A stretch of DNA of 64,000 bases from Eutreptiella sp. 'Long Island Sound 2002' (Eukaryota; Euglenozoa; Euglenophyceae; Eutreptiales; Eutreptiaceae): contig OZ038392.1 of assembly GCA_964036045.1 (NCBI GenBank), forward strand, positions 30,383,087-30,447,086, read 5' to 3'. Of this stretch, positions 33,290-45,632 are shown piece by piece. Under the pieces are notes generated by a model. It was not told the origin of the DNA and did not search any database. It worked only from the letters and a program-made list of their open reading frames with translations. Each line of letters opens with the position of its first letter. Positions within the stretch are counted from its first letter, which is position 1. The position numbers and the translations under genes are program-made.

Positions 33290-36200
33290 TGCAATAGGCT
33301 GCTGATCACTGCTACCAGAACAGTGCTGCCATAGCAGCACCCCACACTCCCACCGGGAAGACGTGTATGATCTATGAGCCCAATGTGGCTACAATGCTAC
33401 AGCCATCACTGTTGCTGGCAGAGGCACAATAACAGCACAGACCTCCTGAACATGGCAGTACCAGCCCATGACTTCTGCAGGGGCCATGGTCCACATCAGG
33501 TTGAAGCGCTAGTGTTCTGTCACAATGCCACACAGTGCAGTAGAGGAATCGTAGTAGGGAGGGCACCAGCCCACTAACATCCAAACCATTGTTATCCCAG
33601 CAAAGAGGGAATTATGAATCCTTCAGTTGGAGAGCCTGCTACAAAAGGCCTGAGTGTGGAGGATGGGGGCGTACTGGCCTAGTCGCCTGAGAGTGGGATT
33701 CGGTATGGGCACAGTGACCATGCCATCCAGCCAAAGCCAGGCAGTAAGTCACCAACTTGCCTTGAAAAGCACCTACTAACAGTGTGAGAATGGATCGGAT
33801 GGATACACAACAAAGGCCTGACATGGCCTCAAATGGAACAGGCGGTTACCAGAACAGTGCTGCAATAGTAGCATCCCACACTCCAAACGGGAAGACATGT
33901 AGGATCTATGAGACCAATGTGGCCACCATGCTACAGCCATCGCTGTTGCTGATGTACCCCGCCCCCCCTGGCCAGTCCTGTCACCGCACAACACAAACAC
34001 ACACAGCTGTCCAGCAATTGACCCTGTCCGGTCCACCAGCCAATATACATACTATACAGAATATGGGATTTGTTCCTTTGGCTCGATACGAGCATGATGG
34101 AGCCAGTGCATGGCTCTGTGCCTGGCAGCTGGTGCCATTTTGTTGGCGCTCAGAAGACAGAATGCGACCCGCATCATCCACAAAGTGGGCACATCGGGTT
34201 CAGGTGCATGCATGCATATGTGTGCGTGCTAACAAAGGCCAACTGGCGGCCTAAAATCATCATCACTGTGGAACCAGTGTTACTTGTGCCCTGATTCCCC
34301 CTCCCCCGTAATACCCCGGACAGCAACCGGGACAGACAGAAATCAGTATGCACTGGATCAATGAACAGCTCAACCAAAATGTATCAGACTTCCAGCATTG
34401 GCCTACTGGCGGCCTAAAATCATCATGACTGTGGAACCAGATCAGGGATGCGGCTGAAAACTTGACGCCCCCCGGCGCAGACTTGACACACACGCACACG
34501 ATGTATACAGTGATCTTGTACTGCACCTCTTGTGGCAAAAGTAAAGCTTATTGCTAAACTTTAGTTGCTGGTAGAGGCACCATAACAGCACAGACGTCTT
34601 GCGCATGGCAGTACCAGCCCATGACTTCTGCAGGGGCCATGGTCCGCGTCATGAAGAGACTAGGGTTCAGTCGAAACGCCACACAGTGCAGTAGAGGAAT
34701 GAATCGTAGTAGGGAGGGCACCGGCCCACCAACATCCATGCCATTGTTGTCCCAGCAAAGAGGCAATTGTGGAGCTGCATAAAGCCTGAATGTAGGATGG
34801 GGGTGTATTAGCGCATTGGCCTGAGAGTGGGATTCGGTATGGGCACAGTGAGCACGCCATCCAGCCAAAGCCAGGCAGTGAGTCGCATACTTGCCTTGAA
34901 CAGCAATGGGCTGCTACCAGACCAGTGCTGCCATAGCAGCACCCCACACTCCCACCAGGAAGACATGTATGATCTATGAGCCCAATGTGGCTACAATGCT
35001 ACAGCCATCACTGTTGCTGGCAGAGGCGCACAGACCTCTTGCACATGGCAGTACCAGCCCATGACTTCTGCAGGGGCCATGGTCCACATCAGGTTGAAGC
35101 GCTAGTGTTCTGTCACAATGCCACACAGTGCAGTGGAATCAGAGCAGAGGAATCAGTGAACAGTGAACAGGAATCAGGGAACAGTGCAGAGGAATCAGAG
35201 AAGGGAGGGCACCAGCCCACTAACATCCAAACCATTGTTATCCCAGCAAAGAGGGAATTATGAATCCTTCAGTTGGAGAGCCTGCTACAAAAGGCCTGAG
35301 TGTGGAGGATGGGGGCGTACTGGCCTAGTCGCCTGAGAGTGGGATTCGGTATGGGCACAGTGACCATGCCATCCAGCCAAAGCCAGGCAGTAAGTCACCA
35401 ACTTGCCTTGAAAAGCACCTACTAACAGTGTGAGAATGGATCGGATGGATACACAACAAAGGCCTGACATGGCCTCAAATGGAACAGGCGGTTACCAGAA
35501 CAGTGCTGCAATAGTAGCATCCCACACTCCAAACGGGAAGACATGTAGGATCTATGAGACCAATGTGGCCACCATGCTACAGCCATCGCTGTTGCTGATG
35601 TACCCCGCCCCCCCTGGCCAGTCCTGTCACCGCACAACACAAACACACACAGCTGTCCAGCAATTGACCCTGTCCGGTCCACCAGCCAATATACATACTA
35701 TACAGAATATGGGATTTGTTCCTTTGGCTCGATACGAGCATGATGGAGCCAGTGCATGGCTCTGTGCCTGGCAGCTGGTGCCATTTTGTTGGCGCTCAGA
35801 AGACGGAATGCGACCCGCATCATCCACAAAGTGGGCACATCGGGTTCAGGTGCGTGCATGCATATGTGTGCGTGCTAACAAAGGCCGACTGGCGGCCTAA
35901 AATCATCATCACTGTGGAACCAGTGTTACTTGTGCCCTGATTCCCCCTCCCCCGTAATACCCCGGACAGCAACCGGGACAGACAGAAATCAGTATGCACT
36001 GGATCAATGAACAGCTCAACCAAAATGTATCAGACTTCCAGCATTGGCCTACTGGCGGCCTAAAATCATCATGACTGTGGAACCAGATCAGGGATACGGC
36101 TGAAAACTTGACGCCCCCCGGCGCAGACTTGACACACACGCACACGATGTATACAGTGATCTTGTACTGCACCTCTTGTGGCAAAAGTAAAGCTTATTGC

Positions 36201-39200
36201 TAAACTTTAGTTGCTGGTAGAGGCACCATAACAGCACAGACGTCTTGCGCATGGCAGTACCAGCCCATGACTTCTGCAGGGGCCATGGTCCGCGTCATGA
36301 AGAGACTAGGGTTCAGTCGAAACGCCACACAGTGCAGTAGAGGAATGAATCGTAGTAGGGAGGGCACCGGCCCACCAACATCCATGCCATTGTTGTCCCA
36401 GCAAAGAGGCAATTGTGGAGCTGCATAAAGCCTGAATGTAGGATGGGGGTGTATTAGCGCATTGGCCTGAGAGTGGGATTCGGTATGGGCACAGTGAGCA
36501 CGCCATCCAGCCAAAGCCAGGCAGTGAGTCGCATACTTGCCTTGAACAGCAATGGGCTGCTACCAGACCAGTGCTGCCATAGCAGCACCCCACACTCCCA
36601 CCAGGAAGACATGTATGATCTATGAGCCCAATGTGGCTACAATGCTACAGCCATCACTGTTGCTGGCAGAGGCGCACAGACCTCTTGCACATGGCAGTAC
36701 CAGCCCATGACTTCTGCAGGGGCCATGGTCCACATCAGGTTGAAGCGCTAGTGTTCTGTCACAATGCCACACAGTGCAGTGGAATCAGAGCAGAGGAATC
36801 AGTGAACAGTGAACAGGAATCAGGGAACAGTGCAGAGGAATCAGAGAAGGGAGGGCACCAGCCCACTAACATCCAAACCATTGTTATCCCAGCAAAGAGG
36901 GAATTATGAATCCTTCAGTTGGAGAGCCTGCTACAAAAGGCCTGAGTGTGGAGGATGGGGGCGTACTGGCCTAGTCGCCTGAGAGTGGGATTCGGTATGG
37001 GCACAGTGACCATGCCATCCAGCCAAAGCCAGGCAGTAAGTCACCAACTTGCCTTGAAAAGCACCTACTAACAGTGTGAGAATGGATCGGATGGATACAC
37101 AACAAAGGCCTGACATGGCCTCAAATGGAACAGGCGGTTACCAGAACAGTGCTGCAATAGTAGCATCCCACACTCCAAACGGGAAGACATGTAGGATCTA
37201 TGAGACCAATGTGGCCACCATGCTACAGCCATCGCTGTTGCTGATGTACCCCGCCCCCCCTGGCCAGTCCTGTCACCGCACAACACAAACACACACAGCT
37301 GTCCAGCAATTGACCCTGTCCGGTCCACCAGCCAATATACATACTATACAGAATATGGGATTTGTTCCTTTGGCTCGATACGAGCATGATGGAGCCAGTG
37401 CATGGCTCTGTGCCTGGCAGCTGGTGCCATTTTGTTGGCGCTCAGAAGACGGAATGCGACCCGCATCATCCACAAAGTGGGCACATCGGGTTCAGGTGCG
37501 TGCATGCATATGTGTGCGTGCTAACAAAGGCCGACTGGCGGCCTAAAATCATCATCACTGTGGAACCAGTGTTACTTGTGCCCTGATTCCCCCTCCCCCG
37601 TAATACCCCGGACAGCAACCGGGACAGACAGAAATCAGTATGCACTGGATCAATGAACAGCTCAACCAAAATGTATCAGACTTCCAGCATTGGCCTACTG
37701 GCGGCCTAAAATCATCATGACTGTGGAACCAGATCAGGGATGCGGCTGAAAACTTGACGCCCCCCGGCGCAGACTTGACACACACGCACACGATGTATAC
37801 AGTGATCTTGTACTGCACCTCTTGTGGCAAAAGTAAAGCTTATTGCTAAACTTTAGTTGCTGGTAGAGGCACCATAACAGCACAGACGTCTTGCGCATGG
37901 CAGTACCAGCCCATGACTTCTGCAGGGGCCATGGTCCGCGTCATGAAGAGACTAGGGTTCAGTCGAAACGCCACACAGTGCAGTAGAGGAATGAATCGTA
38001 GTAGGGAGGGCACCGGCCCACCAACATCCATGCCATTGTTGTCCCAGCAAAGAGGCAATTGTGGAGCTGCATAAAGCCTGAATGTAGGATGGGGGTGTAT
38101 TAGCGCATTGGCCTGAGAGTGGGATTCGGTATGGGCACAGTGAGCACGCCATCCAGCCAAAGCCAGGCAGTGAGTCGCATACTTGCCTTGAACAGCAATG
38201 GGCTGCTACCAGACCAGTGCTGCCATAGCAGCACCCCACACTCCCACCAGGAAGACATGTATGATCTATGAGCCCAATGTGGCTACAATGCTACAGCCAT
38301 CACTGTTGCTGGCAGAGGCGCACAGACCTCTTGCACATGGCAGTACCAGCCCATGACTTCTGCAGGGGCCATGGTCCACATCAGGTTGAAGCGCTAGTGT
38401 TCTGTCACAATGCCACACAGTGCAGTGGAATCAGAGCAGAGGAATCAGTGAACAGTGAACAGGAATCAGGGAACAGTGCAGAGGAATCAGAGAAGGGAGG
38501 GCACCAGCCCACTAACATCCAAACCATTGTTATCCCAGCAAAGAGGGAATTATGAATCCTTCAGTTGGAGAGCCTGCTACAAAAGGCCTGAGTGTGGAGG
38601 ATGGGGGCGTACTGGCCTAGTCGCCTGAGAGTGGGATTCGGTATGGGCACAGTGACCATGCCATCCAGCCAAAGCCAGGCAGTAAGTCACCAACTTGCCT
38701 TGAAAAGCACCTACTAACAGTGTGAGAATGGATCGGATGGATACACAACAAAGGCCTGACATGGCCTCAAATGGAACAGGCGGTTACCAGAACAGTGCTG
38801 CAATAGTAGCATCCCACACTCCAAACGGGAAGACATGTAGGATCTATGAGACCAATGTGGCCACCATGCTACAGCCATCGCTGTTGCTGATGTACCCCGC
38901 CCCCCCTGGCCAGTCCTGTCACCGCACAACACAAACACACACAGCTGTCCAGCAATTGACCCTGTCCGGTCCACCAGCCAATATACATACTATACAGAAT
39001 ATGGGATTTGTTCCTTTGGCTCGATACGAGCATGATGGAGCCAGTGCATGGCTCTGTGCCTGGCAGCTGGTGCCATTTTGTTGGCGCTCAGAAGACGGAA
39101 TGCGACCCGCATCATCCACAAAGTGGGCACATCGGGTTCAGGTGCGTGCATGCATATGTGTGCGTGCTAACAAAGGCCGACTGGCGGCCTAAAATCATCA

Positions 39201-40090
39201 TCACTGTGGAACCAGTGTTACTTGTGCCCTGATTCCCCCTCCCCCGTAATACCCCGGACAGCAACCGGGACAGACAGAAATCAGTATGCACTGGATCAAT
39301 GAACAGCTCAACCAAAATGTATCAGACTTCCAGCATTGGCCTACTGGCGGCCTAAAATCATCATGACTGTGGAACCAGATCAGGGATACGGCTGAAAACT
39401 TGACGCCCCCCGGCGCAGACTTGACACACACGCACACGATGTATACAGTGATCTTGTACTGCACCTCTTGTGGCAAAAGTAAAGCTTATTGCTAAACTTT
39501 AGTTGCTGGTAGAGGCACCATAACAGCACAGACGTCTTGCGCATGGCAGTACCAGCCCATGACTTCTGCAGGGGCCATGGTCCGCGTCATGAAGAGACTA
39601 GGGTTCAGTCGAAACGCCACACAGTGCAGTAGAGGAATGAATCGTAGTAGGGAGGGCACCAGCCCACGAACATCCACGCCATTGTTGTCCCAGCAAAGAG
39701 GCAATTAAGAATCCTTCAGTAGGAGAGCCTGCTGCATAAAGGGAGGGCACCAGCCCACTGACTACGCAAGGAGGGGAATCGTGGATCCTTCACTGGGAGA
39801 GCCTGCTACAACAGGCCTGAGTGTGGAGGATGGGGGCGTACTGGCGCTGCGGCCTGAGAGTGGGATTCGGTATGGGCACAGTGACCACGCCAGCCAGCCA
39901 AAGCCAGGCGGTGAGTCGCATACTTGCCTTGAAAAGCACCTACTAACAGTGTGAGAATGGGTTTGACTGAGTCTGTAGAATGAAAAGAAACCCAATACGG
40001 CCTGACACAGCCTCAAATGCAATAGGCTATTACTAGAACAGTGCTGCAATAGCAGCACCTCAGACTCCAAACAGGAAGACATGTATAATC
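33290..40090. repeat. tandem array, 1646-bp period, about four copies
   Basis: Homologous points recur at 33784, 35430, 37076 and 38722, exactly 1646 apart. The first unit differs by an internal indel (equivalent points at 33370 and 34971 are 1601 apart) because later units carry extra aatcagNgaacag words (such as 35133-35195). Units 2-4 look almost identical; the last is truncated and rearranged from about 39700. Each unit itself contains two diverged sub-blocks (both with cagcccatgacttctgcagg and caaagccaggcagt). Open frames of 60-156 codons recur in every unit but change mostly by amino-acid-altering A-to-G differences between unit 1 and the others, so I do not call them genes. Confidence 0.95.
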
Positions 40091-40676
40091 TATCACGTTA
40101 TTTGTCGCCGAATTCGCAATGCCGTCTCAGCATGGCTTGCTTGCATCAACTTTGCATGTTCGCATCGTCCAGGGTGGTCAGGCTCTGGGGGGGGATAATG
40201 CTGGTTGTTTTTGGCTCAACTTTCGGAGTGTGCGATTCAGGCCAGACTGGCATGAAATGCGATGAAAGTGCTCAGGAACAACCCTGGAATCAAGTGTATC
40301 TGAGGGGATAATACTGTTCAATATCGCAGTGTCACTGACCCCCAGGAAAGCAGTGCCCTCACGTATTTGCACACTCGAGAGCCTGGCTCCATTTGGGTGA
40401 AGATTGGTTCAAAAATGAAGAAGAAAACAGATTGCCGGCCAGAGGAAAAACACAGCTTCAGAGCCCCTGCACTGCAGAATGCACGCATACTGAAAAGGTA
40501 AATGTAGCCACGGACCAGTGAGAACAAGCCAGAACAATCAAATTCGTGGTCACAAACCATCCACGCGGCACAAAGTGTTGAGAGACAACTTGGCACCCAA
40601 AATGTGGGGGACGTGGACAGATTTCTCATGAGCTTAGGCCCCGTAACGGGCGCACCTTCATTTTCTGTAATTGGAC

Positions 40677-40779
40677 CTGGATGGCAGCCCGCGGTCGGTG
40701 AGATCACTGCGGCCCTCACGCGGCTGCAGCAACTCCGCCAGCTCCTCATCTGCACACATGAGCAAACAATACGATCTAT
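40677..40779 (-). CDS. internal exon, unknown protein
   Basis: A 103-nt exon between a strong acceptor (ccctctccacag) and donor (ccatccag/gtccaa). One frame reads YCLLMCADEELAELLQPREG then RSDLTDRG, acidic and leucine-rich with purine-first codons. It sits 260 bp beyond the exon at 41041-41268 on the same strand; the phases do not join directly, so another exon or a different gene is needed. Confidence 0.4.
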
Positions 40780-41040
40780 CTGTGGAGAGGGCTGGCATGG
40801 TAAGCGGCCACCCAATACAGGCACCAACGGCCGTTGCACTGAAACCCTCACCAATGGCACCACAGGAGCCGGGTGCGATCCACCCACCCCACTCTCTGTC
40901 AAAAACACTCGGCGGAGGGGGGTTGGGGGATTGGAAGGGGGTGGATTGGGGGGGCGCCAGCAGGGGTGTCCCGGTGGGGGGGGGGCGGGCCTGGGGCTGG
41001 CTTCCGGAGGGGGGTGGGGGGCTCTGGGATGGGCCCCCAC

Positions 41041-41268
41041 CAACAACTCAATGACCCCGGGGGTAAAGCTCTGGACCACAGTGGGGTTCCTTTGGGGATG
41101 GACCATGCTCTTGTGCCAGCAGGCGCCGGCCTCTAGGGGTGGCACAAGCCGCAGGCAGCGGTCCAGCATCACGACGACAATCTCCGCGGACACAACCCCA
41201 GTCCGCAGTGTCCGCACCTTGACTTTGGTGCCAGCAGCCCACCGGACATGGTGTGGTTCTCCAGCATG
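41041..41268 (-). CDS. internal exon, possible distant relative of the alpha/beta domain
   Basis: A 228-nt exon, phase 0 at both ends, from acceptor ggcagcacag (before 41268) to donor ttgttg/gtgggg. It reads WAAGTKVKVRTLRTGVVSAE, then IVVVMLD and a second half with VVQSFTPGVIELL. The first half fits the strand pattern of the small-domain proteins at 31.1 and 33.0 kb (G-x-x-V-x-x, then A-x-I/V-V), but the match is weak. Function unknown. Confidence 0.45.
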
Positions 41269-41370
41269 CTGTGCTGCCAGAGGATCGCGTGGATGGCACA
41301 AATAGCATTACTTAATTCCTTGAGGATGGAGGTTGTAGAGCCGCAGGGGGTCATTTGGTCTTGGAGAAGG

Positions 41371-42051
41371 GGGGGGGGGGGGTATAGGAGCAAACTTCTC
41401 CAGTAGTGCAGTGCAAAAAAGTGCGGAAAAAAAAGTTCGAAAAAAATGTAATTACTGAAATGCAACAAAGAGGCTAGCAATGCACAACACGTCGGGCTCT
41501 GATCTGGAGCAACTGATGTAGTCCAATGCTGGTGCTTGGGACAATACTGCTAGTAAGGCCTTTGCACCTACAAAAATCAGATAGTGGTGAGTAGCATGGC
41601 GGCCTTGCTATTGGCATTACAATACTGAACCTGCTCTCTACATCACCTTTTACAATGAGCATATTGTAATGTGGCGAGTATCATTTGGCGGACCATGGCA
41701 ATACTTGGTATCCATGCTACCCAACACACTCAAACCTTTGTGTACACCGGCAGAAGGTTCAGGCACATGCATCAAATCCTAGGCTCGCATTCTACGGAGG
41801 TCGGGTCACAGCTTGTGGCTCTGTAAGCAATTTGTCCATTCAAAGAGGGAAAACAGCTGTGACACTGATAAATGCAAAAACGTAATGCCACAAAACGAGA
41901 GAATCTTAGCAACTTCGAGTGCAAGCAAATGCAAAAAAATGTAAAACTGCACAAAAAATGGACAAAGTGTGTGTGGGGGGGAAACTCAGACTCAAAAAAC
42001 TCAAAAAGGGGCAAAAAAATGCGAAAAAAAGAGTGCACACCCCCCCCCCTT
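41371..42051. mobile_element. possible G-run-capped inverted element
   Basis: A G-run at 41371-41386 at the left and a C-run at 42041-42050 at the right, each followed inward by A-rich phased words (gtgcaaaaaagtgcgg; actcaaaaaactcaaaaagg). The arrangement is inverted at the ends, but no long perfect inverted repeat is seen. It encloses the frame at 41595-41782. Confidence 0.3.
41595..41782 (+). CDS. possible exon, unknown protein
   Basis: A plus-strand frame of 62 codons to TAG at 41780, containing ALYITFYNEHIVMWRVSFGG, a well-mixed sequence unlike the low-complexity surroundings. The 5' limit is taken at a weak acceptor (gtgagtag). There is no start codon, and the frame is short enough to be chance. 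Confidence 0.25.
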
Positions 42052-42067
42052 GCAGGGCCGCACATGC

Positions 42068-42880
42068 AACAAAGGGATCACACGTGCATGTACCTGTGCA
42101 TAGCTTTTGCAGTAGTTGGTGGCTGGCCATGTTGCGCGCATCCGATTTGCTTTTGCCAGCTGCGTTCTCCGCATTCACTTGGCCTGCCACTGTCACACTG
42201 ACTTGGACTGTGACCTGTGGAACACAGAATGGTCATGGTCAGAGGCTGTTGTTTTGTGACAAGGGCACAGGTTCTGGAACTGGGGCTGGTCTCGCAAAGC
42301 AAGGGCAGAGGGGCGGGTCTCAGGCTGGGCTTGTTTGGTTGAGTTCGTGGGTCTGGGGCTCGGCACGGGGGGGCCGACTCCTTGGGTTTGGACGCGGACT
42401 TACCCCCCCACTAACCATTGGCCAGAGGCCCCTAGGGTGGGTGGGGGGGGGAGGGGGGGCTGGGGGGGCCTGGGGGGGGGGGGGGTTCTGGGAGGGGCGA
42501 CTGGCAAAAGCAATCCAAATCGCTGGTCCCATGGCACGTTGGTCAGCGTGATAGAATCAGCTGTGAAATGCCCTCATCAGAGTGCTGTAACCACAAGCAG
42601 TCCGTAAAAGGTGACTCTTGGAACAAATGGGGCTTCTTTTTGGGACGAGGGATAAGAGCAGTGGGTTCAACATCACCAATAGTAGTGTCCCCTGAAGGAG
42701 TGCTGCATCCTGCAATCTCATCGAATGCCCTCTTCTGGGGGTACAATGCTGTGACATTTCAGCAATGATGCAGCAACAAACCAGAAAGACACTTACAATC
42801 AAAACTGCACACAATCTAAATTTATGAACGAACCTGAATTGTTAGAATTTGTCCCTGAAAAGCTGGTCGGGCGGGGCTCG
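42068..42880. other. intergenic, G-rich in the middle
   Basis: 42290-42500 is very G-rich with several G-runs; no supported gene. Confidence 0.4.
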
Positions 42881-42881
42881 C

Positions 42882-43025
42882 TCATCTCAAAAAATGCGTT
42901 TCCTGCACCCCTTCATGGGGCACAAGGTGTTTCAAGGTGTGTGCATCCACATCGTTCCACTTGAAGGTGAATTTTTTTCCAATACTTCCACATGGGCCAT
43001 CGACTCTTGAGATTTCCCTGGATAT
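42882..43025 (-). CDS. terminal exon of a spliced gene (exon 3 of 3 seen)
   Basis: 48 codons from acceptor ccactgttgag (before 43025) to TGA at 42882, phase 0. It contains KKFTFKWNDVDAHTLKHLVP. It continues in phase from the 43128-43219 exon across a 102-nt intron. Together with the exon at 43486-43542, this is the best-supported spliced model in the middle of the window. No domain recognised. Confidence 0.55.
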   Translation of the reverse strand: MSREISRVDGPCGSIGKKFTFKWNDVDAHTLKHLVPHEGVQETHFLR

Positions 43026-43127
43026 CTCAACAGTGGGGGATCAGCCCCCTCCCCGTGCTCCTGATAGATTGTGCCCCTGCGTGCCTCCGCGCCCGGCATC
43101 CACAGCCCTCCACAGAAAATGACACAC

Positions 43128-43219
43128 CGGGTAATTGGATATCCATTTCACCTCCGGGACGGGCACTCCTTTTTGCGTTGTCCACTTGTGCAGGGCCACC
43201 GTGAACTGTGGTTGGTTGT
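43128..43219 (-). CDS. internal exon of the same spliced gene (exon 2)
   Basis: 92 nt from acceptor ccttctccttctgcag to donor tacccg/gtgtgt. It reads NQPQFTVALHKWTTQKGVPV then PEVKWISNYP. It begins with the last two bases of a codon, exactly what the 43486-43542 exon (one leftover base) requires, and ends in phase 0 for the terminal exon. The 266-nt intron upstream of it contains a MITE. Confidence 0.6.
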
Positions 43220-43320
43220 CTGCAGAAGGAGAAGGCAAAACAAATGGGAAGTGAGAACGCCGGGCAAGAACTGGAGGGGTGGGGGGCAAAAACAACAAAC
43301 GCGGGGCGTCACCTCTTGTG

Positions 43321-43440
43321 GGGGCGGGCTTTCAACTCAGGGGGGGGGGGTCGATAGAGCCTCCTGGCCAGACCCCCCCCCCAAAAAAAGGCTCAAATGA
43401 CGGGACCCCCCAAACCAACACACGAACACCCCGGATGTCA
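43321..43440. mobile_element. MITE family 1, copy in an intron (one end only)
   Basis: Carries the family end gggcgggctttcaactcag, a G-run, gtcgatagagcctcctgg, a C-run and aaaaaaaggctcaaatga. The opposite inverted end is not clear. It lies wholly between exons 43128-43219 and 43486-43542, inside the inferred intron. Confidence 0.6.
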
Positions 43441-43485
43441 ATGGAGGGGGGGGGCAGGGGATTGGAACGGGAGGGGGACACTTAC

Positions 43486-43542
43486 TTGGGGTTTTGTGTA
43501 GGCGACCGTTGACCCTAATCAAGACTGAATATTGGGACCGAG
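43486..43542 (-). CDS. internal exon of the same spliced gene (exon 1 seen)
   Basis: 57 nt between acceptor ttttgccccaccag and a consensus donor, cccaa/gtaagt. Only one of three frames is open: RSQYSVLIRVNGRLHKTP. It ends with one base (A) that completes the AAC codon starting the next exon. A further short exon at 43565-43608 (LQCVNHSWCPSPLI) would join in phase, but only through a 22-nt intron, so I leave it out. Confidence 0.55.
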
Positions 43543-43654
43543 CTGGTGGGGCAAAAAACATCACCTATGAGTGGTGAGGGACACCAAGAATGATTCACAC
43601 ATTGAAGGCTGTTGACAGAGTGGAATCAGCTTGCAAGTGAACCCCATCACCACG

Positions 43655-43965
43655 AGGCCCACTTTCAAGGCTTTTTGGACTTCTGAGGGGCCAAAATGCC
43701 CCAAAATGGGCTCAAAATGGGCTCATTTCACCCGTTTGTGCACCCCAAATGGTCTAGGATGAGTTTTGGAAAAATGCGTTTTTGACCCATTTTTGTCCCA
43801 TTTTTGGTCCCACAACAGCCCATTTTCAAGGCATTTTGGGATTTTCGGAGGACCAAAATGGGCCACCACAGGCTCAAAACGGTCCAAAAACACTTGTTTT
43901 AGCGCCACACATGGTCTAGGATCATTTTTGAGAAAAGTGATTTTTTTGCCCCTATTGGACCCTGT
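43655..43965. repeat. two imperfect copies of a ~158-bp unit
   Basis: Both copies contain (c)attttcaaggc(a)tttttgg, then ccaaaatg and ggctcaaaa words, then atggtctaggat and gttttgg/gagaaa. Matching points are about 158 bp apart. Confidence 0.7.
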
Positions 43966-43969
43966 TGAC

Positions 43970-44700
43970 CCATTTGGGCACCCACCTGTTTGGGCTTGAG
44001 CTTGCAGCTTGCCGCAGCCTAGTGGGCCTAGGTACGGGGGTCTAGGCGTCCGTTTGGGCAATTCTGAGGGGTGGAAACCACAAAAAGTGGGGGGTTGCGG
44101 GTGGACTAGGTGCCCTCGGAATCGCGTTTTGAGCCATGTAGCCAAAGATATGGCACGGGCCCCGCTGGAGGGATACCGGGGGGGCGGGCAGGGCTGGGCA
44201 CCGGGGCTCCGGGGCCCGGGTCCCTGGTGGTTGTGGGCCGGCGCGGGGGAGACCGGGCGGGCCTCCGGGCTGCGGCTGGTGAGGGGGGGCGTGGAAGGGC
44301 CGGGCGGGCTCGGGGGCGAATCCCGAGAGGCCCCCGGGGGCTGGGCGAGGGCTCCCGAGGGCGGCCGTTCCTTGAGGGGGGGGGGGGGGGTTGCTCCCTG
44401 CCCGGGGGACGACGGGGGCCCCTCTTGAGCGAGGGGGGGGGAGGGCGTGTATCGCCCGTGTAGGGCCATGTCGATTCATGGCCGCGCGGCATGGGACTAT
44501 ATCCCCAACCCTCCGCGCCGGAGTCCCTTTTTTGGGGGGGCTGAGGGGGGGGGGGGGCTGGCGGTTATTGTGTGCTCCCTCCCTCGTGGGGGGGGGGGTC
44601 GCCGGTGGGAGCTCCGTCCGGCTTGGCCGATAAAACCCGGTGGCGTCCCCTGGGCACGTGGGCCCCTTCGAGGAAGAACCTCGGATTCGCCGGGGGGGAC
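43970..44700. other. GC-rich low-complexity stretch
   Basis: Many G-runs (for example near 44377 and 44540). Open frames on both strands translate to Pro/Gly/Arg-rich low complexity and look non-coding. Confidence 0.45.
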
Positions 44701-44705
44701 TCCGC

Positions 44706-44876
44706 TATATGGTATGGTATGGTATGGTATGGTATGGTATGGTATGGTATGGTATGGTATGGTATGGTATGGTATGGTATGGTATGGTATGGTATGGTAT
44801 GGTATGGTATGGTATGGTATGGTATGGTATGGTATGGTATGGTATGGTATGGTATGGTATGGTATGGTATGGTATG
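44706..44876. repeat. (TATGG)n pentanucleotide microsatellite, about 34 units
   Basis: Perfect or near-perfect TATGG tandem repeat; it produces open frames of repeating Met-Val-Trp-Tyr-Gly residues that are not genes. Confidence 0.98.
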
Positions 44877-45429
44877 CCCTACGGTATTGGGAGCGGCTGG
44901 CGGGCCGCTCCCTCACGCTCCCCGTGTTTAGGGCCGGGGTCAGGGGCCAGCTTGCCGTGACACTCGGCTGCTGCCCTCCTGGCTTTGGGGGCGGGGGGGG
45001 GGGGGCTGTTGCTGCGCTCTCCCCATCGACCTGCCCGTCCCCCCGTGCTCCTGCCTCCTGTGCTGGCAAGCACATGGGTGATGGGCGAAACGTGGTTGAC
45101 CTACAGCCGCCACTGCGCGTTGATTCGGACCCTTATCCCATTCCACGCTTTTCTCTATGGGCCCCTTGACCAATGGCGGGGTCCCGGGCTCAATCTCCGG
45201 GTACCCCTGATCCCATGAGGACTTATTTGCTTTCAAGCTGGAATGGGTTGGTGAAAAAATCACAATTTTTCGGAGAAGGGAAGGGAGGGGGTTCGGTGTA
45301 GGTTTCACCAGTGCAGCCAGTAAGGTTGGGAAACCCTTTTTCGGGTGTTGGGTGGAGCTAACCCTTTCCGGAAGTAGCAGCAAGCAGCATGCAGCAAGCG
45401 AACTGCCAAAAAGTCAGAATTCCGTCGTG

Positions 45430-45632
45430 GAGGGCGTTTTCGCACAGCGTGCGCACAGCGCCAATTATTACGTTGTTTATCCCGGGAACACCCCTGAAAA
45501 CCACCCACCTACAGAACCATGCATGGTCAATTCAAAGCAGCATGGGGTGCAGAATTCAGGACCCTGGGACCCATGGCTACCGGTGGTGGAAAACAGCCGA
45601 CTTTTCGCACAGCGGGGGCACAGCGCACGGTG
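45430..45632. repeat. two gcacagcg-type GC repeats, related to the alpha element end
   Basis: gagggcgttttcgcacagcg at 45428-45450 and cttttcgcacagcgggggc at about 45600, in direct orientation about 165 bp apart. The first resembles the left end of the 32423-33252 element. A plus-strand frame runs through both, probably by chance. Confidence 0.4.

Noticed and set aside
33784-39192. 156-codon frame repeated in each 1646-bp unit
   Set aside because: The three codon differences I compared between unit 1 and the later units all change the amino acid, and there is no domain or splice support; treated as a repeat by-product.
43565-43608. Extra 44-nt exon (LQCVNHSWCPSPLI) before the 43486-43542 exon
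   Set aside because: It joins in phase only through a 22-nt intron, which is implausibly short without other evidence.
44497-45169. Open frames encoding Trp-Tyr-Gly-Met-Val repeats
   Set aside because: Translation of the (TATGG)n microsatellite; open in several frames on both strands.
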